In this document: piece after piece, positions 1 to 6,032 of the stretch | Layout: the number at the start of each line of letters is the position of its first letter | Numbering within the stretch: position 1 is the stretch's first letter | Source of the DNA: Bacteroidota bacterium | Lineage (GTDB): Bacteria > Bacteroidota > Bacteroidia > J057 | Direction: 5' to 3' | Assembly: GCA_003696875.1 (NCBI GenBank) | Contig: RFHL01000593.1 | Span: 1 to 7,241, forward strand | DNA length: 7,241 nucleotides | Position numbers and translations under genes: made by a program | Notes under the pieces: generated by a model | Databases searched by the model: none | What the model was told of the DNA's origin: nothing | Seen by the model: the letters and a program-made list of their open reading frames with translations, nothing else

Positions 1-2504
1 ACACCGGCACGCAGGTCCAGAGCCTGCGCGTTCCCCTCGGGGGCCTCGGCACGGGCAACCTGCTCATGGGCGGGCGCGGCAACCTCGCCCACGTAGAAAT
101 CTTTAACCGGCCTGACCGGCAAAGGCAGTTGGAAAAAACCTTTTTTGCGATCTGGGCCCAGGCCGAAGGAGCAGCGCCAGCGGCCAAGCTGCTAGAACGG
201 GAACTATTTCCCCCTTTCACCCAATCTACCCACAAATACGTGGCCGGGCTGCCCCGCCTGCAGGAAGTGACCTTCAACAACTATTTTCCTCTCCACTACT
301 GGCAGTTCGGTGATCCCGACCTGCCCGTAGAGGTGAGCCTGGAGGCCTTTAGCCCTTTTATTCCCCTTGATGTGCCCAACAGCAGTTACCCCGTGGTGGC
401 TTTTTACTGGAACCTCCATAACCCCAGACCGCAGCCAGTGGAAGCATCGGTGGTTTTGAGCATGGAGAATCCGATTCAGGGGGAGCGTATCCTCAACCTT
501 TACCATGAAGGAACCGGGATAAGCGGAGTGCGTTTTGTAGGCGAAGACGTCGCCAGTCCGAATTTTGACGGCAGCCTCTTCATGGGCACCCCTCATCCTT
601 CGGTCGATATTCAGACCCAGGGGTACCATGGCACCTGGCGGGACGAAGCCCATGTCTTTTGGGATGATTTTAGCGAAGATGGTCGTCTGACCAGCCAAAT
701 AGCCACCTGGGAGACTCGCTACCAGCCTACTGCCTACAACGAAGGTACCGACCGCATGGCAGCGGTTTTGGCCCGGGTAACCCTGGCCCCCGGCGAAACC
801 CGGCGCATTCCCTTTTACCTGGCCTGGCATTTTCCCCGCCGGGTGTTTGAGGCTGGCGAGGTCTTTGGCATCGCCGAAGCAACGGATGTGCCCTTCGAAA
901 ACGCCTACGCCCAGGGCTTTGCAGACGAGATGGCGGTGCTGGCCCAATTCAGGGAGCAGGAAGCGGAACTGCACGCAAGAACGGCAAACTTTGCCCATTT
1001 GCTGGCCAGTGCTACCTACCCCGAAGCCGTCAAGGAAGCCCTGACCACCCAGGCGGCTACGCTACGTACCCACCTGATCCAGCTCACCGCTGAGGGGGAT
1101 GTGCACGGCTTCGAAGGGGTGCTACCGGCGGGCTGGTGCTGCCCAGGCACCTGCACCCACGTGTGGAATTACGAGCAGGCGCTGGCCTCGCTTTTCCCCT
1201 CGCTGGAGCGACGCATGCGGGAGATCGAGTTTCTCCACAACACCTTCGACAACGGCTTTCAGGTCCACCGTTCGGTCATCCCACTGGGCGATTACTGGTT
1301 TAGCGGCCCGGCGGCAGCCGACGGGCAAATGGGCACCATTGTGCGAGCCTACCGCGAGTGGAAACTCAGCGGGGACGATGCCTGGCTGGAGCGGCTGTGG
1401 CCCCGTATCCGGCGGGCGCTGGAATTTGCCTGGACCGGCCCGGGAGAGGTCACCGAAGCCCGCTTCCAGCACCAGATGAAGCAAAGCCCCTGGGACCCGC
1501 AGCAAAGCGGCCTGCTATCGGGCTTACAGCACAATACCTACGACATCAATTTCTACGGCCCCAGCTCGATGACCAGTTCTCTCTACCTCGCGGCCTTGCA
1601 GGCGGGAGCAGAGATGGCCGCCGCCATGGACGAACCGCAGCGGGCCCAGCTTTACCTGGAAATATTGGAGAAAGGAAAAAAAGCGATGGTCGATTCGCTC
1701 TGGAACGGGCAGTATTTCATCCAGCTCATCACCGATCCGCCCGGGGAGGTCGCCGCCAGCGAATACGAGCCTACGGCCGGAGATGGCAAAGCCATACCCA
1801 AATACCAGTATGGCGACGGCTGCCTGGCCGATCAGTTGCTGGGGCAATACCTGGCCTTCAATGCGGGCCTGGGCTATCTGGTTGATTCGCAGCAGGTAGA
1901 TCAGGCCCTAGCGGCTATCTACACCCACAACTTCATCCGGCCGCTGCGCGATTTCGCCAACGTGCAGCGGGTCTACGGCCTGAACGATGAGGGTGGTGTG
2001 GTGCTTTGCACCTGGCCACAAGGCAATCGCCCGGCCTTACCCTTTGTCTACTCCGACGAAATCTGGACTGGAGTCGAGTTTCAGGTGGCAGCTTCGCTCA
2101 TCTATACCGGGCAGGTAGCCGAGGGCCTGGAGATCGTGGCAGCTGTGCAGGACCGATATGATGGTTTCAGACGTAACCCCTTTGAGCATAACGAGTCTGG
2201 GGTGCATTATGCCCGGGCGATGGCGAGCTGGTCGCTCTTGCTGGCCCTCTCGGGTATCGACTATGATGGCCGGACGCACCGGCTGCATTTCGCGCCGCGA
2301 GGCGATGGAAAAGATTTTTCGACCTTCTGGTCGACCGGAGGAGCCTGGGGGCGCCTTAGCCTACAGGATGGCTTGGCTGTACTGACGGTGGTGGAAGGAG
2401 AATTAGCTTTGGCGGAATTTGGCGTGGCTGGTTACGGCAACGAGCGCTACGAGCCGCTGCGGCGGCTAGGGGCGGGAGAGCGGGTAATGTTGGTGAGGGA
2501 GTGA
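1..2504 (+). CDS. GH116 (DUF608) family glycoside hydrolase, 5'-truncated by the window edge
   Basis: The protein belongs to the GBA2/DUF608 glycosidase family (GH116), retaining enzymes on beta-glucosides, beta-xylosides or related sugars. The frame is open from base 3 and already reads VPLGGLGTGNLL, the N-terminal family motif, before the first Met at 66, so the true start is upstream and that Met is internal. Numbering from Met66: an N-terminal beta-rich domain spans about 1-290 (GGRGNLAHVEIFNRP at the start), and an (alpha/alpha)6 catalytic domain about 305-735. Family motifs are CTHVWNYEQAL (363-373), ADGQMGTIVRAYREW (418-432), QHNTYD (488-493), GCLADQLLGQ (585-594, Asp589 the probable acid/base), EIWTGVEFQVAA (665-676) and ESGVHYARAMASW (710-722, sugar-binding Glu and Arg). 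The expected nucleophile Glu, just before QHNTYD, appears to be Ser485. The signal peptide, if any, lies outside the window. It converges on a decayed kinase 7 bases past its stop. Family assignment is firm; substrate is unknown. Confidence 0.9.
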   Translation, partial: TGTQVQSLRVPLGGLGTGNLLMGGRGNLAHVEIFNRPDRQRQLEKTFFAIWAQAEGAAPAAKLLERELFPPFTQSTHKYVAGLPRLQEVTFNNYFPLHYWQFGDPDLPVEVSLEAFSPFIPLDVPNSSYPVVAFYWNLHNPRPQPVEASVVLSMENPIQGERILNLYHEGTGISGVRFVGEDVASPNFDGSLFMGTPHPSVDIQTQGYHGTWRDEAHVFWDDFSEDGRLTSQIATWETRYQPTAYNEGTDRMAAVLARVTLAPGETRRIPFYLAWHFPRRVFEAGEVFGIAEATDVPFENAYAQGFADEMAVLAQFREQEAELHARTANFAHLLASATYPEAVKEALTTQAATLRTHLIQLTAEGDVHGFEGVLPAGWCCPGTCTHVWNYEQALASLFPSLERRMREIEFLHNTFDNGFQVHRSVIPLGDYWFSGPAAADGQMGTIVRAYREWKLSGDDAWLERLWPRIRRALEFAWTGPGEVTEARFQHQMKQSPWDPQQSGLLSGLQHNTYDINFYGPSSMTSSLYLAALQAGAEMAAAMDEPQRAQLYLEILEKGKKAMVDSLWNGQYFIQLITDPPGEVAASEYEPTAGDGKAIPKYQYGDGCLADQLLGQYLAFNAGLGYLVDSQQVDQALAAIYTHNFIRPLRDFANVQRVYGLNDEGGVVLCTWPQGNRPALPFVYSDEIWTGVEFQVAASLIYTGQVAEGLEIVAAVQDRYDGFRRNPFEHNESGVHYARAMASWSLLLALSGIDYDGRTHRLHFAPRGDGKDFSTFWSTGGAWGRLSLQDGLAVLTVVEGELALAEFGVAGYGNERYEPLRRLGAGERVMLVRE

Positions 2505-2511
2505 GGTTCCC

Positions 2512-2985
2512 TTATGGCTCGCGCTGGACAGCGTCCGTGGCGAAGGAGGAATTCACACCAACAACGCGCGTCCAATAGCCTTTTTCCTGACCCTGTTCGA
2601 TATGTCCCCTCAGTTGCTGGGTCAACGGGTTGACCCAGCAACTGGGAGCCAAAGGTAGTGACATTCAGCCTCGTTGGTGACGCCGACGCCGTCGTCGGCC
2701 ACGAAGGAGCTCCGGCCCCTGGCAATCCGCTTTAGGCTGACGGCCAAAGGGGCCAACCGGCCACCAGGAAGGCCTACTTCAGCGCAGGGGGGACCCGCTC
2801 GTTCACGATCAGGCCGAGGGGTACGGCGGTATCGAAGTCTATTTCCCATGATTACACGTTGGGTCGCAGTGTGGTCCCGATCGGGATTGTAGTCGAAGGT
2901 GCTCAGCAGGCTTTTGATGGGGTTGTGGAGGGAATCCTTCATCTCGATGGCGGCAAGATAGTTGCGCTGGTAGGAATAAATAGAG
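2512..2985 (-). pseudogene. Decayed C-terminal fragment of a HisKA_2-type sensor histidine kinase
   Basis: No intact frame covers this stretch, but read 5' to 3' on the minus strand it yields consecutive kinase segments. From 2985 to about 2850 comes YQRNYLAAIEMKDSLH and then LLSTFDYNPDR, typical of the end of the HisKA_2 dimerisation region. From 2848, in another frame, comes DTAVPLGLIVNERVPPALK, an ATPase N box, then an in-frame TAG (2774-2776) where family members have Tyr. A 1-base deletion near 2768 returns the first frame: LPGGRLAPLAVSLKRIARG and VADDGVGV, the G box. From 2653 comes TFGSQLLG, and from 2625, in the third frame, LTQQLRGHIEQGQEKGYWTR up to a TAA at 2512-2514. The order matches a HATPase_c domain of a two-component kinase. 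The phosphoacceptor His and all sensor domains are missing upstream of about 2985, so the remnant is both truncated and frameshifted. It cannot make a working kinase. Identification is from remembered family motifs; boundaries are approximate. Confidence 0.82.
2611..2644. repeat. Perfect 15-bp inverted repeat with 4-base loop
   Basis: The arms CAGTTGCTGGGTCAA (2611-2625) and TTGACCCAGCAACTG (2630-2644) are exactly complementary around CGGG. A T-G wobble and a C-G pair extend the stem by two. No T-tract follows on either strand, so it is a poor intrinsic terminator, although it lies about 107 bases after the GH116 stop and could act as an RNA 3'-end stabiliser. It sits in the kinase remnant, over the codons for the QLL and LTQQL segments, and coincides with a change of frame. 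Confidence 0.9.
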
Positions 2986-3298
2986 CAGGTAATTCCTTTG
3001 TTGTTTGATACTTGTCATCCCGGCTGCTGTTGCGTGTTTCACAATAGCGCAGCGGGAGCCGCACCATTCTAAACATAATTGACAAAATCTAGGATATTTA
3101 CATTTCATCTAGTGGAATGAATGTTATTACTGCCTCGTAGGCTGACTTTGCGATGTAATGGGGTTGGCGAATGGTGATTCAGGTCGATGTTAAATAATTG
3201 ATTTTCAAATTTCTATGATTCTTGAAGGGCTTAGGCTGGAGTTGTTTTTACATTCAGGTTTTGGTGGAAAAAAAGCGGTGTTTGCATAACGATTCATA
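2986..3298. other. AT-richer intergenic stretch without a supported gene
   Basis: This stretch is visibly AT-richer than the genes on both sides, especially from about 3065 to 3300. All frames give only short open stretches without recognisable motifs. I saw no tRNA, no strong hairpin apart from the pnp terminator at its right edge, and no TAnnTTTG promoter on either strand. The kinase remnant ends at its left edge, so it may be eroded sequence from the missing part of that gene or a scar of the event that truncated it; no homology to kinase N-terminal domains could be read. Confidence 0.6.
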
Positions 3299-3331
3299 GA
3301 AAAGCGGAGGCGCCTTACAGACACCTCCGCT
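3299..3331 (-). terminator. Intrinsic terminator of pnp
   Basis: On the minus strand an AGCGGAGG arm (3331-3324) pairs perfectly with CCTCCGCT (3310-3303), an 8-bp GC-rich stem with a 13-base loop, followed by TTTTCT from 3303 downwards. It begins 27 bases after the pnp stop codon, the expected place. The T-run is short, so termination may be incomplete. Confidence 0.72.
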
Positions 3332-3358
3332 GAAATTTCTGAGTATGTGCGGGCAGGC

Positions 3359-5554
3359 CTAGCGACGACGGTTGCCGCCGCCGCCTTCGCGGCGGGGCGG
3401 GCGCCGCTCACGGCGCCGCTCCTGCTCCTCGTCCCAGCCTTCGGGCTTGGGCAGCAGGGCCTTGTGGCTCAGACGCCACTTGCCGGAGCGCGGATCCACG
3501 CCGACAAGCTTGATCTCGATCTCGTCGCCGACGTTCAAAACGCCGTCCATACTCTTCAGCCGCGACCAGGAAATCTCGGAGATGTGCAGCAGGCCTTCCT
3601 TGCCAGGCAAGAATTCTACGAAGGCTCCGTACTCCTGGATCGACTTGACCGTGGCCGTGTAGGTCTCGCCTACTTCGGGCACCTGGATCAGGGCGCGGAT
3701 CTGCTTCACCGCCGACTCCACCGACTCGGCACTGGTGCCGGAGATGGTGGCCGTACCCATGTTGCCTTCGCCCTCCTCAAGGTTGATTTGGGCACCAGAT
3801 ACCCGCTGGATCTCCTGGATGATCCGGCCACCCGGGCCGATGACCGTACCAAAAGCATCGTGGGGCACGTCCATGACGAAGAAACGCGGCGCGTAGGGAG
3901 ATACGTCGCTCCGGGGGGCATCCAGCGTCTTGAGCATTTCATTGAGGATGTGCAGGCGGCCTTCCTTGGACTGGGCCAGCGCCTTCTCAATGATCTCGTA
4001 GGTAAGACCTCCGATCTTGATGTCCATCTGGCAAGCGGTAAGACCTTCGGAGGTACCCGCCACCTTGAAGTCCATGTCGCCCAGGAAGTCCTCATCCCCC
4101 AGGATGTCAGACAGCACGGCAAACTTGCCGTCCTCATCGGTAATCAGGCCCATCGCGATCCCGGAGACAGGCCGCTTCATTTGCACGCCAGCATCCATCA
4201 GGGCCAGACAGCCGCCACAGACGGAAGCCATGGAACTGGAGCCATTGGATTCCAGGATGATGGAGGAGACACGTACCGTATAGGGCGTATCCATGGGGAC
4301 CATCGGCTTGAGGGCACGCTCGGCCAGGTTGCCGTGGCCTACCTCCCGCCGGGCCGGAGCCCGGTTAAATTTCACCTCACCGGTAGAAAAGCCAGGGAAG
4401 GTGTATTGCAGCATGAACCGCTTGGACCCCTGATAGGTCGCCGTGTCTATGGTCTGCTCATCAAACTTGGTCCCGAGGGTGGCGGTACAGAGGGCCTGTG
4501 TCTCCCCACGGGTAAAGATCGACGAACCGTGAGAACGCGGCAGCAAACCGACTTCCGACCAGATCGGACGAATTTCGGTGGTGCTACGGCCATCCAGGCG
4601 CAGGCCATCTTCGATGATGGCTTTGCGCACGATGCGCTTCTGAATCTTCTTGAAGTACATGCCGAGCATAACTTCGAAGTACGTTTCGTCTTCGTACTTT
4701 TGGGCCAGCTCTTCTACAACCTTGTCTTTCAGTTGCTTAAATGCCTCTGAGCGCTCCTCCTTGGTCGACTCGCTGCGGGTGATCTCGTCCATGGGACCAG
4801 CCACCATGGCTTCGATATCGTTAAACAGCGCTTCATTGAAACCCAGGGTCTCATATTCGCGCTTGGGCTTTCCGGCCTCGGCCCGCAGCTCTTCCTGTAA
4901 GCCATTGAGCACCTTGATGGTCTCGTGAGCAAACTTCAGCGCCTCGAGCAACACCTCCTCGCTCACTTCGTTCATTTCTCCCTCCACCATGTTGATGGAC
5001 TCGCTCGTAGCGGCTACGATCAGGTCGAGGTCACATTCCTCCATCTCACCAAAGGTGGGATTGATGACAAACTCTCCGTTCATACGGGCCACCCGCACCT
5101 CAGCCACCGGCGTCACAAAAGGAATATCGGAAACAATCAGGGCTGCCGAGGCCGCAAGGCAAGCCAGCGCATCTGGTTGCTCCTGCGAGTCGGAGGAGAT
5201 CATCTGCACCATCACCTGCGTATCCCCGTGATAGTCATCGGGGAAAAGTGGACGAATCGCCCGGTCGATCAGACGGGAGGTGAGCACTTCATGCTCGCCC
5301 ATCCGGCCGTCACGCTTGAAAAATCCCCCCGGAAAGCGCCCCGAGGCGGAAAACTTTTCCATATAATCAACCGAGAGGGGCAGAAAGTCCATCTCGACAT
5401 TGATCTCTTTCTTGGCAACAGCCGTCGCCAGCAGCATCGTATCTCCGCAGGTCAGCAGCACGGCGCCGTCAGCTTGACGCGCCAGCGCCCCCGTATCCAA
5501 GGTTATTTCTCGTCCGTCGGGAAGGGTGATAGATTTTCGAATGGCTTGCTTCAT
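3359..5554 (-). CDS. pnp: Polynucleotide phosphorylase (PNPase)
   Basis: PNPase is a trimeric phosphorolytic 3'-5' exoribonuclease that releases nucleoside diphosphates; it takes part in mRNA turnover and RNA quality control in the cytoplasm. The 731-residue protein is full length for the family. Domains in order: first RNase PH-like domain about 5-140 with PGGFFKRDGR (75-84), an all-helical linker about 240-310, second RNase PH-like domain about 312-548 holding the active-site segment LGDEDFLGDMDFK (485-497, Asp487 and Asp493 matching the catalytic aspartates), KH domain about 555-615 with the GPGG loop at 573-576, and S1 domain about 628-698 (YGAFVEFLPGKEGLLHISE). A short Arg/Gly-rich tail (709-731) follows. 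The start gives the usual N-terminus (SITLPDGREITLDTG); no Shine-Dalgarno precedes it. It lies 79 bases after rpsO, with a hairpin between, so it is probably expressed by readthrough from the rpsO promoter, no separate promoter being evident. A long antisense frame opposite it is a shadow. Confidence 0.98.
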   Translation of the reverse strand: MKQAIRKSITLPDGREITLDTGALARQADGAVLLTCGDTMLLATAVAKKEINVEMDFLPLSVDYMEKFSASGRFPGGFFKRDGRMGEHEVLTSRLIDRAIRPLFPDDYHGDTQVMVQMISSDSQEQPDALACLAASAALIVSDIPFVTPVAEVRVARMNGEFVINPTFGEMEECDLDLIVAATSESINMVEGEMNEVSEEVLLEALKFAHETIKVLNGLQEELRAEAGKPKREYETLGFNEALFNDIEAMVAGPMDEITRSESTKEERSEAFKQLKDKVVEELAQKYEDETYFEVMLGMYFKKIQKRIVRKAIIEDGLRLDGRSTTEIRPIWSEVGLLPRSHGSSIFTRGETQALCTATLGTKFDEQTIDTATYQGSKRFMLQYTFPGFSTGEVKFNRAPARREVGHGNLAERALKPMVPMDTPYTVRVSSIILESNGSSSMASVCGGCLALMDAGVQMKRPVSGIAMGLITDEDGKFAVLSDILGDEDFLGDMDFKVAGTSEGLTACQMDIKIGGLTYEIIEKALAQSKEGRLHILNEMLKTLDAPRSDVSPYAPRFFVMDVPHDAFGTVIGPGGRIIQEIQRVSGAQINLEEGEGNMGTATISGTSAESVESAVKQIRALIQVPEVGETYTATVKSIQEYGAFVEFLPGKEGLLHISEISWSRLKSMDGVLNVGDEIEIKLVGVDPRSGKWRLSHKALLPKPEGWDEEQERRRERRPPRREGGGGNRRR

Positions 5555-5581
5555 CTTGTGGTATATCAGTTCAGCTTATAT

Positions 5582-5618
5582 AAATAAAAAAATTGGGACT
5601 GCGCCTGCATTCCCAATT
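5582..5618 (-). terminator. rpsO-pnp intergenic hairpin with T-tract (terminator/attenuator)
   Basis: On the minus strand AATTGGGA (5618-5611) pairs perfectly with TCCCAATT (5598-5591). After one A-G mismatch the stem continues with TGC/GCA around a four-base AGGC loop. It is followed by a long T-run and ATTTAT (5592 downwards). This is the best intrinsic terminator in the window, starting 15 bases after the rpsO stop and ending about 27 bases before pnp. Because pnp has no obvious promoter of its own, it likely acts as a partial terminator or processing site that sets the S15:PNPase ratio; a similar arrangement is known in E. coli, where RNase III cuts this region. The regulatory role here is inference. 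Confidence 0.82.
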
Positions 5619-5633
5619 CTTTGTTGTAATTCC

Positions 5634-5909
5634 TTACTTCCGAATTCCTTGTTCCTTCAGGACGGCGCGATATCGCTCGATGTCAGTCCGCTTGAGATAG
5701 TCCAGAAGGCGGCGACGCTTACCCACCAGTCGCTGCAGGCCCAAGCGGGTAGAGGTGTCTTTCTTGTGCTCCTTCAGGTGCTCGGTCAGGTGCTTGATGC
5801 GATAGGTGAAGAGGGCGATCTGTGCCTCGGGCGAACCCGTGTCGTTTTGGCTATGCTGATGCCCGTACTTCTCGAAGATTTCCGATTTCAGCTCTTTGTA
5901 TAAGTACAT
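5634..5909 (-). CDS. rpsO: 30S ribosomal protein S15
   Basis: S15 is a primary-binding protein of the 30S central domain: it contacts 16S rRNA at the helix 20/21/22 junction and helps form intersubunit bridges. The 91-residue product is the usual length (about 89), all helical and basic. It shows NDTGSPEAQIALFTYRI (22-38), LTEHLKEHKKD (41-51) and the family signature LVGKRRRLLDYL (61-72) with the TDIERY segment after it. The N-terminal YLYKELKSEIFEKYG form, rather than the MSL start of Proteobacteria, is like Bacteroidota S15. The ATG at 5907-5909 gives the normal N-terminus and lies about 30-35 bases after the expected transcription start; no Shine-Dalgarno is visible, which is common in Bacteroidota. 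It precedes pnp on the same strand. Confidence 0.98.
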   Translation of the reverse strand: MYLYKELKSEIFEKYGHQHSQNDTGSPEAQIALFTYRIKHLTEHLKEHKKDTSTRLGLQRLVGKRRRLLDYLKRTDIERYRAVLKEQGIRK

Positions 5910-5947
5910 GAAAATCCCAGTTTTGACGAGGTTTAGATTTGAACATG

Positions 5948-5978
5948 CAAATATAGAGATTAAAACCTGACAAACAAA
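5948..5978 (-). promoter_or_regulatory. Bacteroidota-type sigma promoter for rpsO(-pnp)
   Basis: On the minus strand TTTG (5978-5975) is followed after exactly 19 bases by TATATTTG (5955-5948), a full match to the Bacteroidota -7 consensus TAnnTTTG with a -33 TTTG element at standard spacing. A second TTTG (5974-5971) lies at 15 bases and is less likely. The predicted transcription start is near 5941, about 30 bases before the rpsO ATG. Its -33 element overlaps the T-tract of the upstream channel gene's terminator. Confidence 0.82.
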
Positions 5979-6018
5979 AGGCCCTGCCGGGGAATATTTC
6001 CCCTTGGCTTCACCGGCC
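5976..6018 (-). terminator. Probable terminator of the mechanosensitive channel gene
   Basis: On the minus strand GGGGAA (6003-5998) pairs with TTCCCC (5994-5989) around a three-base loop; GCC (6008-6006) and GGC (5988-5986) extend it across a two-base AA bulge. GGCC at 6018-6015 can pair with GGCC at 5983-5980, directly before a TTTTG run (5979-5975). It lies 15 bases after the channel stop codon. The stem has interruptions and a short T-run, hence moderate confidence. Confidence 0.55.
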
Positions 6019-6032
6019 CTCCATCTCTCGCC

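Noticed and set aside
204..998. A 264-codon open frame on the - strand opposite the GH116 gene
   Set aside because: Shadow of the GH116 frame, whose motifs run continuously through the same bases.
2646..2653. TACCTTTG on the minus strand near here, a match to the TAnnTTTG promoter consensus
   Set aside because: It lies within the kinase fossil, where these bases are former codons before the FGSQ motif, has no gene at the proper distance and no clear -33 element; most likely chance.
2839..3108. An 89-codon minus-strand frame with several Cys residues upstream of the kinase fossil
   Set aside because: Cys spacing fits no zinc motif I know; its downstream half overlaps the kinase fossil in the wrong frame, and no promoter or ribosome site precedes it.
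3090..3113. Two copies of ATCTAG about 20 bases apart in the AT-rich segment
   Set aside because: Only six bases long, with no further matching flanks and no element between them; too short to call a repeat or target-site duplication.
3205..3411. A 68-codon minus-strand frame spanning the pnp terminator
   Set aside because: It starts inside the pnp 3' end in another frame and runs through the terminator hairpin; no family features.
3347..4750. A 467-codon open frame on the + strand opposite pnp
   Set aside because: It is antisense to the PNPase coding frame, its product is low-complexity without domain motifs, and pnp on the other strand is unambiguous; a typical shadow in GC-rich DNA.
4925..5587. 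A 220-codon open frame on the + strand opposite the pnp 5' end
   Set aside because: Shadow of pnp; it has no recognisable motif and ends in the rpsO-pnp gap.
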